This document shows, in pieces, positions 7,625-16,252 of a stretch of 41,462 nucleotides of DNA; within the stretch, counting starts at the first letter, position 1; every line of letters starts with the position of its first letter. A model generated the notes under the pieces. It was given only the letters and a program-made list of their open reading frames with translations, was not told where the DNA came from and did no database searches. The DNA comes from Bacteroidales bacterium (GTDB lineage: Bacteria; Bacteroidota; Bacteroidia; Bacteroidales; UBA932), in contig JAFZKT010000064.1 of assembly GCA_017553545.1 (NCBI GenBank), positions 1 to 41,462 on the forward strand, read 5' to 3'. The position numbers and the translations under genes were made by a program.

Positions 7625-7722
7625 CAAGCCGCTCTGCAGAGCGGCAGGCCGGAGGCCTCGGAGGTAATTAGGGGGCAGAGCCCCCTCAGAGAGAGGAGCA
7701 CGAGAGAAGGGAGGGACGCTAG
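7622..7722 (-). repeat. Triple-hairpin repeat, copy A
   Basis: On the minus strand three successive hairpins are seen: GGGGGCTCTGCCCCC, then GAGGCC-TCC-GGCCTGCC, then GCCGCTCTGCAGAGCGGC followed by TTGTCA. The same order recurs at 35740-35826 and, shorter, at 39588-39648. The element fills the whole convergent ispD-lrp gap and supplies both stop codons: TGA of ispD at one end and TAG of the regulator (inside CTAGCG) at the other. It may also serve as a two-way terminator. Confidence 0.75.
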
Positions 7723-8213
7723 TCCCGACCGGTATAGCTCGTGCTCTTAAAGTCCTTGACCCAGACTTGGCGCTCGATGGGCTCGTCCAGGGAGATCATC
7801 GTGTCCGTGGACTGGATGTAGGGGAGCTTCTGGATGGTGTTCAGAAGAACTTCCATCAGATGGTCGTTGTCCAGGCAGTAGAGTTTGGCCAGAATGGCGT
7901 ACTTGCCCGTGACGAAGTGACATTCCACTATTTCGGGAATCTTCTTCAGGTTGGCAATCACCTCCGGATATTTGGTGCTTTCCGACAGGGTGATGCTTAC
8001 GAATGCGCATACGTTCAGTCCCAGGGCCTGCGGTTTCACCTGCAGGCGCGACCCGGTGATGACTCCGCCGGCTTCCAGCCTTTTGTAGCGCTGGTGGATG
8101 GCCGCTCCGGAAACGCCGCATTCACGGGCGATTTCCAAAAAGGGCATACGGGCATTCTTGACAAGGAAAGAGAGGATCTTCTGATCCACTTCGTCGATGT
8201 GATAACTGGACAT
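7719..8213 (-). CDS. Lrp/AsnC family transcriptional regulator
   Basis: A 164-aa protein. The N-terminal winged helix-turn-helix (about residues 5-55) contains DQKILSFLVKNARMPFLEIA and GVSGAAIHQRYKRLE. The C-terminal RAM ligand-binding domain follows (about 65-145). The ligand is probably an amino acid but cannot be predicted here. It starts 51 nt downstream of the topA stop, with its own -7 box TAACTTTG at 8254-8247. Confidence 0.92.
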   Translation of the reverse strand: MSSYHIDEVDQKILSFLVKNARMPFLEIARECGVSGAAIHQRYKRLEAGGVITGSRLQVKPQALGLNVCAFVSITLSESTKYPEVIANLKKIPEIVECHFVTGKYAILAKLYCLDNDHLMEVLLNTIQKLPYIQSTDTMISLDEPIERQVWVKDFKSTSYTGRD

Positions 8214-8246
8214 AATACGCTACTTACATTTTATAACTAACCGCTG

Positions 8247-8254
8247 CAAAGTTA
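8247..8254 (-). promoter_or_regulatory. -7 box of the Lrp-type regulator
   Basis: TAACTTTG on the minus strand, 33 nt before the ATG at 8213 and just after the topA stop at 8265. Confidence 0.6.
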
Positions 8255-8264
8255 CAAAAAAATT

Positions 8265-10577
8265 TTATTTTCTCCGTCTTCCGGTAAATTTTTTTGTAGG
8301 CTCGCTTGCCGCGATAATTGCTTGACAGTCAGCTTCTGTAAGGAGAGATGCGTCTTTTCCGCGCGGAATCTTGAAATTGGAAGACCCCTGCTTGATATAA
8401 GGGCCGAAACGGCCTCTCATTACTTTTATGTCACCCCAGTCGTGGATGTATTCGGGAGCCTGTTTTTCGGCCTCTGATGCACTCACAAGGCTTTTACACT
8501 CCTCCAGGGAGATGGTGAGCGGGTCTGCCGAACGGGGCAGTTTTACGTTTTTGCTTCCGTATTTTAAGTACGGGCCGAATTTTCCCCGCAGCGCGACCAC
8601 GTCCACCCCGTCAATCTGCCCGATGGTACGGGGCAGCTCCAACAGTTTCAGGGCCTGTTCCAGGGTAATGCTTTCAATCAGCTGGCCCTTTGCAAGCGAG
8701 GCGCTCTGACGACGCTCGCCGGTGCCTTTCTGCACATACGGGCCGAATTTTCCAAAGGCGGCGATCACGGGATCGCCGTCCGGGGCGATACCGATTTCCC
8801 GCATGACCTTTCCCGTGTAGCTCCGCTCCTGCATCACCTCGTCCACATGACGGTGGAATGGATTGTAGAAGGACTCGATGATGCGGGTCCAGGCCTTCTT
8901 GCCCAGGGCAACCTGGTCGAAATCGGCCTCAACGCGTGCGGTAAAGTCATAATCCAGGATATCGGCGAAATTGTCCACCAGGAAGCCGGCTACGATGAGG
9001 CCGATTTCCTGCGGCAGGAGTTTGCCTTTTTCGGCCCCTACCGTTTCCGTTTTCCGGGAGGCTTTCACCGAAGTGCCCTTCAGCGTGAGGTTGGTTACCG
9101 GCAAACGCTGCCCGTCTTTGTCGCCCTTCACCACATAGCCGCGCCCGGTAGTGAGCGTGCCGATGATGGACTGATAGGTGGACGGACGGCCGATTTCCAG
9201 CTCCTCCAGCTTTTTCACCAGGGTGGCTTCGGAGTAGCGGGGCGGGGCCGCCGTATATTTGCACTGCGCGCTTATTTCGAGCGCGAGCAGGTGGTCGCCC
9301 TTCGAGAGCCGGGGAAGCAGCACGTCTTCCGTCTCGGGGGCCTCGTCTTCGTCGCGGCTCTCCAGATACATCTTCATAAAGCCGTCGAAGAGCAGTTCGG
9401 AGGCTTGGATGCCGTATAGTTCGGGCCGTTTGTCGGAGGCCACTTTCAGGGAAGTTCCCATCAGGCGGCTGTCCGCCATCTGGCTGGCGACGGTCCGCTT
9501 CCAGATGAGTTCGTAGAGTTTCTTCTCCTGCGGAGAGCCTTCGATTTCTACATTATTTATAAAGGTAGGGCGGATGGCTTCGTGGGCTTCCTGTGCGCCC
9601 TTGGATTTGGTCTTGTATTGCCGACAGTGGTAATACGTCTCCCCGAAGTTGTCCAGGATGAACTTTTTGGCCGTTCCCAGCGCCAGCGAAGACAGGCTGG
9701 TGGAGTCCGTGCGCATATAGGTGATGAGACCCCTTTCGTAGAGTGTCTGGGCAACGCGCATGGTGGTGGCGATGGGGAAACGGAGTTTGCGGGAAGCCTC
9801 CTGCTGGAGGGTGGAGGTGGTGAAAGGCGCCGCGGGGGTGCGGGTGCTTTCCTTCCGCTCCACGGAAATGATGGTATATTTGGCGCCGATGCTGGCTTCC
9901 AGGAACTCCCGGGCCTTCTCCTCCGTGGGGAAATGGGCGTCCAGCAGGGCTTTCACCGGAACCGTGCTCCCTTCCGGCGTAAAGACGGCTTCCACGCGGT
10001 AATAGGGCTCCGGCGTGAAGGCCATAATTTCCTTTTCCCTGTCTACAATCAGGCGCAGCGCCACGCTCTGCACGCGACCGGCGCTGAGCTTGGGCTGGAT
10101 TTTACGCCAGAGGATGGGGGACAGTTCGAAGCCCACCAGGCGGTCCAGTACGCGCCGGGCCTGCTGGGCGTTCACCAGGTTCATGTCGATGTCCCTGGGA
10201 TGGGCCAGGGCATCCATGAAGGCGGTTTGGGTGATTTCCTGGTAGGAGATTCGGCGGGTTTTGTCGGCGGGAAGCCCCAGGATTTCGCGCAGATGCCAGG
10301 CGATGGCTTCTCCCTCGCGGTCTTCATCGGAGGCCAGCCAGACGGTCTGGGCCTCGGCGGCCATCTTCTTTAATTCGGCCACAACCCTCTTTTTTTCGGC
10401 GGGTACCACATAGTTGGGACGGAAGCCGTTTGCGACATCCACGCTCAGGCTGTGCTCCTCCAGGTCGCGGATATGTCCGACGGACGCTTTTACCGTCCAC
10501 GCTCCCTTATCCAGGTATTTTTGAATGGTTTCCGCCTTGTGGGGGGACTCCACGATCACTAAATTTTTACCGCTCAT
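8265..10577 (-). CDS. topA: DNA topoisomerase I (type IA)
   Basis: A 770-aa enzyme that relaxes negative supercoils. In order: TOPRIM domain with VIVESPHKAETIQKYL and ASDEDREGEAIAWHL, the core with SAGRVQSVALRLI, the active-site tyrosine in GLITYMRTDSTS (about residue 287), and at the C-terminus at least three GxFGPYxKxG repeats (FGKFGPYVQKG, RGKFGPYLKYG, RGRFGPYIKQG) instead of zinc fingers. I chose ATG 10577 because MSGKNLVIVESP starts like the family; the longer frame to 10685 would cross the promoter region. Confidence 0.96.
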   Translation of the reverse strand: MSGKNLVIVESPHKAETIQKYLDKGAWTVKASVGHIRDLEEHSLSVDVANGFRPNYVVPAEKKRVVAELKKMAAEAQTVWLASDEDREGEAIAWHLREILGLPADKTRRISYQEITQTAFMDALAHPRDIDMNLVNAQQARRVLDRLVGFELSPILWRKIQPKLSAGRVQSVALRLIVDREKEIMAFTPEPYYRVEAVFTPEGSTVPVKALLDAHFPTEEKAREFLEASIGAKYTIISVERKESTRTPAAPFTTSTLQQEASRKLRFPIATTMRVAQTLYERGLITYMRTDSTSLSSLALGTAKKFILDNFGETYYHCRQYKTKSKGAQEAHEAIRPTFINNVEIEGSPQEKKLYELIWKRTVASQMADSRLMGTSLKVASDKRPELYGIQASELLFDGFMKMYLESRDEDEAPETEDVLLPRLSKGDHLLALEISAQCKYTAAPPRYSEATLVKKLEELEIGRPSTYQSIIGTLTTGRGYVVKGDKDGQRLPVTNLTLKGTSVKASRKTETVGAEKGKLLPQEIGLIVAGFLVDNFADILDYDFTARVEADFDQVALGKKAWTRIIESFYNPFHRHVDEVMQERSYTGKVMREIGIAPDGDPVIAAFGKFGPYVQKGTGERRQSASLAKGQLIESITLEQALKLLELPRTIGQIDGVDVVALRGKFGPYLKYGSKNVKLPRSADPLTISLEECKSLVSASEAEKQAPEYIHDWGDIKVMRGRFGPYIKQGSSNFKIPRGKDASLLTEADCQAIIAASEPTKKFTGRRRK

Positions 10578-10594
10578 ATCCTCCAAATTTTCTG

Positions 10595-10602
10595 CAAAGT
10601 AA
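10595..10602 (-). promoter_or_regulatory. Probable topA -7 box
   Basis: TTACTTTG on the minus strand, one base off TAnnTTTG, 17 nt before the topA ATG. A 13-nt direct repeat TCCAAATTTTCTG occurs beside it (from 10582) and again at 10622 beside the opposing promoter. Confidence 0.45.
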
Positions 10603-10636
10603 GACATAAAACGGGGATAAATCCAAATTTTCTGAT

Positions 10637-10676
10637 TACTTTTGTAAGTTGAATTTTGGCAAGACCTAAGGTCTTG
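10637..10676 (+). promoter_or_regulatory. PBP1A promoter and 17-bp leader palindrome
   Basis: TACTTTTG (10637-10644) is the -7 box. The leader holds a perfect odd palindrome, CAAGACCT-A-AGGTCTTG (10660-10676), 23 nt before the ATG. It could be an operator or a leader hairpin; no regulator is implied by the sequence. Confidence 0.55.
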
Positions 10677-10699
10677 TAAAAACACCGCTTTTGCAAACG

Positions 10700-13015
10700 A
10701 TGGACGCCTATCAGAAAAAAGTCATCCTGTGGTTCTGGATTCTGCTGTCAATCCCCATTCTGGCGCTGATTGCCCTCCCGCTTTCGGTCCTGGCATTTGC
10801 CGATATTCCTTCGCTGGAACAGTTGGAGCGACCAGAAACGAAACTCGCTACGCTGGTTATCGCGGAAGACGGAGAAATCCTCACCACCTACCATGAAGAA
10901 AACCGTACGTTCGTGGGCCTGGATGAAATGGCGCCTTCGCTGATCCAGGCCACCATAGCCACGGAAGACAAGCGTTTCTATGAGCATTCCGGCGTGGACT
11001 TCACCTCGCTGGGCCGCGTGCTCTTCAAGACGTTCCTGTCCCATGATTCTTCACAGGGGGGCGGTTCCACCATCACCCAGCAGCTGGCAAAAACCCTTTA
11101 TCCCCGCAAGGAAAAGCCCAGTAAACCGGAAATGGTCTGGATTAAACTCAAGGAGTGGATTACGGCCGTAAAGCTGGAGAGGAACTATACCAAGGAAGAG
11201 ATTGTGGTCATGTATCTGAACGCCATCTTCTTCGGCTCCAATTCCTATGGCATTGCCAGCGCCTCCAACCAGTTCTTCGGCAAGAATCCCTCGGAGCTGC
11301 GTCCGGAAGAGAGTGCCGTGCTGGTGGGCATGGTGAACAAGCCCACGCGGTACAACCCCGTCATCAACCCGGAGAATGCGCTGAGCCGCCGCAATCTGGT
11401 GCTGTCCAGGATGTGCGAAATGGATTACATTACCAAGGCCGAATGCGACTCGCTGCAGAAGCTGCCCATCGTGCTGCACCAGCGGCAGGGAGACCGGACC
11501 ACCGGCGTGGGCCCTTATTTCCGCGACATGCTGCGCAGTACAATGAGCGCGGAAAAACCCAACCGCCGCTCCTATTCCAAGGAAGAAGACTTCCGTGCGG
11601 ACTCCCTCCTCTGGGCCGACGACCCCGTTTACGGCTGGCTGAACAAGAACTTCAAGAGCGACGGCACGCCGTATGACCTGGACCGTGACGGCCTGCGCAT
11701 CTACACCACCATCAACTACAAGATGCAACGCTATGCGGAAGAAGCCGTCCGGGAACACCTGAGCCAGGATCTGCAACCCTCCTTCGACAAGGAACTCAGC
11801 CGCCGCCGCAATCCGCCGTTCTCCACGGCCACGCCCGCCAAAGACATCAATACCGTCATGCAGCAGGCCCGCAGGTGGAGCGACCGGACAAAGATGATGA
11901 AGGCCTCCGGCCATACGGACGCGCAGATCGAGGCATCCTTCGATGTCCCCGTGAAAATGCGCGTTTTCACCTGGGAGAGCCCCGGCTACAAAGATACGCT
12001 GCTCACCCCCAATGATTCCATCCGCTATTACAAGTCTTTCCTGCGGGCCGCATTCATGGCCATCGAGCCCAATACCGGCCACGTCCGGGCTTATGTAGGC
12101 GGGCCGGATTACCGTTACTTCAAGTATGACAACGTACGGCAGGGTAAACGTCAGGTGGGCTCCACCATCAAACCCTTCCTGTACACCCAGGCCATGGAAA
12201 GCGGGATGTCTCCCTGTGACCCCGTGGTGAATGCGCCGGTGGTGATCACCATCGACAACCGCGGGAAAACCTGGTCTCCTACGGATCCTCACGCGGACGG
12301 CGAGATGAAGAATCTGGCCTGGGGGCTGGCGCAGAGCTCCAATTCCATATCGGCCTACCTGATGCAGCGGCTGGGTGCGCCGGCCATGGTTTCCATGATG
12401 CGGAAGATGGGTATCTCCGGGTTCATAGACCCCGTGGTCTCCCTCTGTGTGGGATCGGCGGAAATATCCGTCTTCGATATGGTCACCGCCTATAACACGT
12501 TCCCTTCCGGCGGTTATTATACCTCACCTGTCTTCGTTACCCGTATTGAGGATAGCGAAGGCAATGTCCTGGGCGAATTCTCCGGCCGGAAACGGGAGGC
12601 CGTTTCCCGCAGGGCCACCGGAGCCATGATTTCCATGATGCGCGGCGTGGTGGACGGCGGTACGGGCTCCCGCCTGCGCGGCCGCTATGGCCTGAAGGGG
12701 GCCATCGCAGGCAAGACCGGAACCACCAACGACAACTCCGACGGCTGGTTCATCGGCTATACCCCCACCATCACCGCCGGTGTCTGGGTGGGCGGCGAAG
12801 ACCGTTATGTCCACTTCTCCAGCACCGCCCTGGGACAAGGGGCGAACATGGCACTGCCCATCTGGGGTCGCTGGATGCAGAAAGTCCTGAAAGACGGAAC
12901 CCTGGGCATCTCGGAGGCCGACGTTTTCCCGGAATATGCGCAGGGCGGCTATTGCGCCAGCCGGGGAGATGAACTGGACCTGGAGCAAATCGATCTGGAG
13001 AACATAGAATTTTAA
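10700..13015 (+). CDS. mrcA: Penicillin-binding protein 1A, bifunctional transglycosylase/transpeptidase
   Basis: A 771-aa class A PBP. One N-terminal membrane helix is followed by a GT51 domain with the catalytic Glu in ATEDKRFYEHSGVD (about residue 89), GGGSTITQQLAKTLYPRK and NAIFFGSNSYGIASAS. The transpeptidase domain follows: STIK (Ser about 488), SSNS, and KTGTTNDNSDGWFIG (about 671). It polymerises and cross-links peptidoglycan. The frame opens with a TTG at 10691, but ATG 10700 is the better start. It is first in PBP1A-ddl-prmC, with a 4-nt gap to ddl. Confidence 0.95.
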   Translation: MDAYQKKVILWFWILLSIPILALIALPLSVLAFADIPSLEQLERPETKLATLVIAEDGEILTTYHEENRTFVGLDEMAPSLIQATIATEDKRFYEHSGVDFTSLGRVLFKTFLSHDSSQGGGSTITQQLAKTLYPRKEKPSKPEMVWIKLKEWITAVKLERNYTKEEIVVMYLNAIFFGSNSYGIASASNQFFGKNPSELRPEESAVLVGMVNKPTRYNPVINPENALSRRNLVLSRMCEMDYITKAECDSLQKLPIVLHQRQGDRTTGVGPYFRDMLRSTMSAEKPNRRSYSKEEDFRADSLLWADDPVYGWLNKNFKSDGTPYDLDRDGLRIYTTINYKMQRYAEEAVREHLSQDLQPSFDKELSRRRNPPFSTATPAKDINTVMQQARRWSDRTKMMKASGHTDAQIEASFDVPVKMRVFTWESPGYKDTLLTPNDSIRYYKSFLRAAFMAIEPNTGHVRAYVGGPDYRYFKYDNVRQGKRQVGSTIKPFLYTQAMESGMSPCDPVVNAPVVITIDNRGKTWSPTDPHADGEMKNLAWGLAQSSNSISAYLMQRLGAPAMVSMMRKMGISGFIDPVVSLCVGSAEISVFDMVTAYNTFPSGGYYTSPVFVTRIEDSEGNVLGEFSGRKREAVSRRATGAMISMMRGVVDGGTGSRLRGRYGLKGAIAGKTGTTNDNSDGWFIGYTPTITAGVWVGGEDRYVHFSSTALGQGANMALPIWGRWMQKVLKDGTLGISEADVFPEYAQGGYCASRGDELDLEQIDLENIEF

Positions 13016-13019
13016 TAAG

Positions 13020-14042
13020 ATGTCAAAGTATCAGTCCGTCGCCGTAATCTATGGCAGCGATTCCTCCGAATGGGAGGTGTCTTGCCGCAGCGGAGAGTTC
13101 ACCGCTTCCCGCATCGATGAATTCCGTTACGACGTTTACGAAATCTTCGCCCGTTTCGGGGAGTGGAAACTGGTGGCCATGCGCAAGGCCAATTCCATGC
13201 GCCAATCCTTCCCGGAAGGCGCGCAGCCCGTGGTGGACAAGTCAGATTTCTCCGTGATGGTGTTGGGCGAAAAAATCAAGTTCGACTTCGCCTACATCAT
13301 GCAGCACGGGGCTCCCGGAGAAACCGGCCTGCTCCAGGGTTATCTGGAAATGCTGGGCGTGCCGCATTCCTCCTGCAGCGCTTTCGTCACTACTGTGGCC
13401 TTCGATAAATACGCCTGCAAGCGTTATCTGGAGGGTGGCGACCATATCGTGAAGCTGGCCCCGGACGCCTTTATCCGCAAGGGAGAGGATGTGGATGCAT
13501 TCAGCGTACGGGCCGTGAAGGAACTGGGCCTGCCTCTTTTCGTCAAACCCACCGGCGGCGGTTCCAGCTTCGGCATTTCCAAGGTGGAAAAGGCCGATGA
13601 CCTCCCGGAAGCCATCCGCATCGCTTTTACGGAGGGTGACACCATCCTGGTGGAGGCGGCCATTCCCTGTGAACACGAACTCACCTGCGCCGCCTACTTC
13701 GACGGCAAGGAGGTGCGCACGCTCCCCGTCATCGAGATTATCCCCACTACGGGATGGTTCGACTATGACGCCAAGTACAACGGCCTCAGCCGCGAAGTCT
13801 GCCCGGCGGAGATTCCGGACGCGCTCGCCGCGGAGGTACAGGATATCACCCGCAGGATTTACCGTCACCTGGGCTGCAAGGGCCTGGTGCGGATGGACTA
13901 TATCGCTTCCAAGGACGGTATCTACTTCCTGGAAGTGAACATCATTCCCGGCATGACCAACGCCTCGCTGGTACCCAAGATGGTACGTGCGGCCGGCATC
14001 GGCATCACGGACTTCCTCACCACCATCATCGAGAACGCCTGA
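13020..14042 (+). CDS. ddl: D-alanine--D-alanine ligase
   Basis: A 340-aa ATP-grasp enzyme that makes the D-Ala-D-Ala dipeptide for peptidoglycan stems. Seen: HGAPGETGLLQGYLEMLGVP (substrate loop), LPLFVKPTGGGSSFGISKV (ATP binding), and the metal and dipeptide site FLEVNIIPGMTNASLVPKM. Length fits the family. It lies between PBP1A (4-nt gap) and prmC (1-nt TGATG overlap), so cell-wall precursor supply is co-transcribed with a polymerase. Confidence 0.94.
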   Translation: MSKYQSVAVIYGSDSSEWEVSCRSGEFTASRIDEFRYDVYEIFARFGEWKLVAMRKANSMRQSFPEGAQPVVDKSDFSVMVLGEKIKFDFAYIMQHGAPGETGLLQGYLEMLGVPHSSCSAFVTTVAFDKYACKRYLEGGDHIVKLAPDAFIRKGEDVDAFSVRAVKELGLPLFVKPTGGGSSFGISKVEKADDLPEAIRIAFTEGDTILVEAAIPCEHELTCAAYFDGKEVRTLPVIEIIPTTGWFDYDAKYNGLSREVCPAEIPDALAAEVQDITRRIYRHLGCKGLVRMDYIASKDGIYFLEVNIIPGMTNASLVPKMVRAAGIGITDFLTTIIENA

Positions 14043-14944
14043 TGCTGCTGGTAGATTTCCTCAAGAAAGGCATCGCCGCCCTGGAGCCGCTCTACCCGAC
14101 GGCCGAAGCCCGCAGCGTGGTCCTCATGCTGTGCGAGCAAATCATCGGCACCAAGAGCTACACCCATATCGTGGATCCGCAGTACCAGATTGACAAGAAG
14201 GGAGAGCAGCCGCTGGCGGAGGCGATGGTGCGCCTGCAGGCCGGCGAACCCATCCAGTACGTGATAGGAAAGACGGAGTTTTGCGGCCGTACGTTCCATG
14301 TCACGCGCGACGTTCTCATCCCCCGCCCGGAGACGGAACTGCTGGTGCGGGAGGCTGTGAAACTGGCCGATATGACCCGCCGCATGCGCATCCCTTTCGG
14401 CAAGAGCGCGGAACCCGTCCGGGTGCTGGACCTTTGCACCGGGAGCGGGAACATCGCCTGGAGCGTGGCGCTGGCCGTCCCCGGCGTTCACGTTGTGGGT
14501 GTGGATATCAGCGAAAAAGCCCTGGAGGTAGCCAGGGGGCAGGATTTCTCCCAGGAGATGAAGGCCAAGGGCGCCCTTGCGCCCACCTTTGTGATGGCCG
14601 ACATCCTGGATACGGAGCAGGAATTCGGCTTTGGAAACTTTGATCTAATCCTTTCCAATCCTCCCTATATCATGGAGAGTGAAAAGCCGCTGCTCAGACG
14701 CAACGTCGTGGATTATGAGCCTGCCGGTGCGCTTTTCGTTTCGGATGAGGATCCGCTGCTGTATTACCGCGCCGTCGCGCGGTGGTCGGAGCGTTTTTTG
14801 GCGCCGGAAGGAAAGGGGCTTACGGAGATCAATGAGGTGCTGGGCGCCAAGACCCGGGAGGTCTTTACGCACTCCGGCTTCCCGGAAGCGGACCTCGTAA
14901 CCGATTTTTACGACAAAAATCGGTTCATCTTTTACACTAGATAG
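14042..14944 (+). CDS. prmC: PrmC, release factor glutamine N5-methyltransferase
   Basis: A 300-aa SAM-dependent methyltransferase that methylates the GGQ glutamine of RF1 and RF2. A helical N-terminal domain is followed by LIPRPETELLV, the SAM motif VLDLCTGSGNIAWSVA (about 128-143) and the catalytic NPPY at 206-209. Its start overlaps the ddl stop by 1 nt. A clear terminator follows. Confidence 0.95.
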   Translation: MLLVDFLKKGIAALEPLYPTAEARSVVLMLCEQIIGTKSYTHIVDPQYQIDKKGEQPLAEAMVRLQAGEPIQYVIGKTEFCGRTFHVTRDVLIPRPETELLVREAVKLADMTRRMRIPFGKSAEPVRVLDLCTGSGNIAWSVALAVPGVHVVGVDISEKALEVARGQDFSQEMKAKGALAPTFVMADILDTEQEFGFGNFDLILSNPPYIMESEKPLLRRNVVDYEPAGALFVSDEDPLLYYRAVARWSERFLAPEGKGLTEINEVLGAKTREVFTHSGFPEADLVTDFYDKNRFIFYTR

Positions 14945-14973
14945 GCCCTACACCTTCGTGTAAGGCCTTTTTT
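14943..14973 (+). terminator. Terminator of the PBP1A-ddl-prmC operon
   Basis: Stem AGGCC-C-TACAC pairs with GTGTA-A-GGCCT across a CTTC loop, and is followed by a run of T. The stem begins immediately before the end of prmC (stop TAG ends 14944). Confidence 0.85.
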
Positions 14974-14976
14974 ATC

Positions 14977-15011
14977 ACTTATCCGTTTCATTTTTGATGA
15001 AACGGATAAGT
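14977..15011. promoter_or_regulatory. 15-bp perfect inverted repeat in a promoter region
   Basis: Arms ACTTATCCGTTTCAT (14977-14991) and ATGAAACGGATAAGT (14997-15011) enclose TTTTG. A near-consensus -7 box, TACTTTG, follows at 15018-15024, so the dyad covers the -33 region of the lipoprotein gene at 15064. An operator is the simplest reading; there is no T-run for a terminator. Confidence 0.6.
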
Positions 15012-15063
15012 ATGCTGTACTTTGCACCAAGGAACCGGACAAATAAAACCGGAACATTTGTTT

Positions 15064-16230
15064 ATGCAGTACAGAACTCTTTTTTCGGCCGCTTTGGCGG
15101 CGTTTTCCGCAAGCCTTTTTCTCGCTTGCAACAAGAACAATTCCTCTCCCGTCCCGGTGCCCGCGGATGCTTCGGGCGTTTCGCTGCAGGAGGTGGCCGC
15201 CCTCCTGGCTTCCGTCCCGTTGGAGGCGGACCAGCTGGAGGAGGTGTACGACGCGGCGTGTGAATCGGCCCTGAACGGATACGATGAGGAATACCGGATG
15301 AAGGACCTTTTTGCCGCCCCGGGAACGGGCGTGGGGGCTTCCGAGCCCACGAAGGCGGGCACCTATGCCCGTCCGCTGCGCGAACTCCTCCGCGAAGCCC
15401 GCATCGCGTCCGTTACCAAGGCCGGGTCGCAGGAGGATCCGGACGTCTGGCTGGATGCCCTGGCCAGCTCCGACGTACAGATCTACTGGCCCTATTCGGA
15501 CCTCTGGGATGGCTTGTCGCTTCCCGTCGTCACTTATGATCCCGGCGAAGGCGCCACCCGGAACGAGGGATTCGCCCTGCAGGCCGACGGATCCGTAACA
15601 AAGGTGATGGTGGACGAAAATACGCCGCAGGAACGCCCCGTCTGGGTAATCAACCGCAATGAAGACGCGCAGTACAAGACCCTGGAACTCCTGCGCCGGG
15701 AAGACCCTTCCTGGGGCAGCGGAGGAGACATTCTGGTGAAAGGAGAGGCGGAAGAAGCGGGGAAATCCCTCATCCTGCGCTCTTTCACCGCCCATCGGCA
15801 GTTCGACTCCTGGTTCGCGGGCGGCAGCGAATTCTTCATCAAAATCGGCGCCGTGGAGAAGTTCAACGCCACCACCGAAGCGGAAATGCGCCTTTACAAC
15901 CCCCATGTTACAGACTTCATGCTGGTGGTCCGTCGCAGCCAGATGGGAAGGCGGATTCCCTTCAACGCCGTCATGGTGGGGGACTGGACCAAACAGCTCA
16001 CCTCGTGCGGGCTGATGGTCATCGAGGACGACGGCGGCACCCGCACCAGCTGGAAGTGCAGCGCCATGGTGAAGATCAACTCCAAAAGCTACGGCTTTGA
16101 CCTGTCCCTGCCCCTGAACACCCGCGACGACATTGTCTGGCGCGGCTCCCTCACGCGCTCTTTCTTCGAACGGAACAGCGGAAGCGCCGTCCGTCTGGGA
16201 GATGCCAGCTTTGTCTTTGAGATGCGATGA
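15064..16230 (+). CDS. Lipoprotein of unknown function
   Basis: A 388-aa protein. The N-terminus is a lipoprotein signal peptide ending SLFLAC, with Cys about residue 20 followed by a Ser/Pro-rich stretch. The mature part contains no motif I recognise: a helical region (about 35-95), then an acidic and aromatic beta-rich part with YWPYSDLWDG and a C-terminal beta domain. ATG 15064 was chosen over the upstream in-frame codon at 15022 because it begins the signal peptide. It is downstream of the inverted repeat at 14977-15011 and is probably transcribed alone. Confidence 0.75.
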   Translation: MQYRTLFSAALAAFSASLFLACNKNNSSPVPVPADASGVSLQEVAALLASVPLEADQLEEVYDAACESALNGYDEEYRMKDLFAAPGTGVGASEPTKAGTYARPLRELLREARIASVTKAGSQEDPDVWLDALASSDVQIYWPYSDLWDGLSLPVVTYDPGEGATRNEGFALQADGSVTKVMVDENTPQERPVWVINRNEDAQYKTLELLRREDPSWGSGGDILVKGEAEEAGKSLILRSFTAHRQFDSWFAGGSEFFIKIGAVEKFNATTEAEMRLYNPHVTDFMLVVRRSQMGRRIPFNAVMVGDWTKQLTSCGLMVIEDDGGTRTSWKCSAMVKINSKSYGFDLSLPLNTRDDIVWRGSLTRSFFERNSGSAVRLGDASFVFEMR

Positions 16231-16246
16231 TACTTTTGTATCTTTG
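16231..16246 (+). promoter_or_regulatory. Two tandem -7 boxes before the U32 gene
   Basis: TACTTTTG (16231-16238) is followed directly by TATCTTTG (16239-16246). The GTG start is at 16253, so transcripts would have a leader of a few nucleotides or none. Confidence 0.55.
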
Positions 16247-16252
16247 CCCTCT

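Noticed and set aside
10577-10685. Longer topA start
   Set aside because: The extra 36 codons cover the probable topA promoter and do not resemble the family N-terminus.
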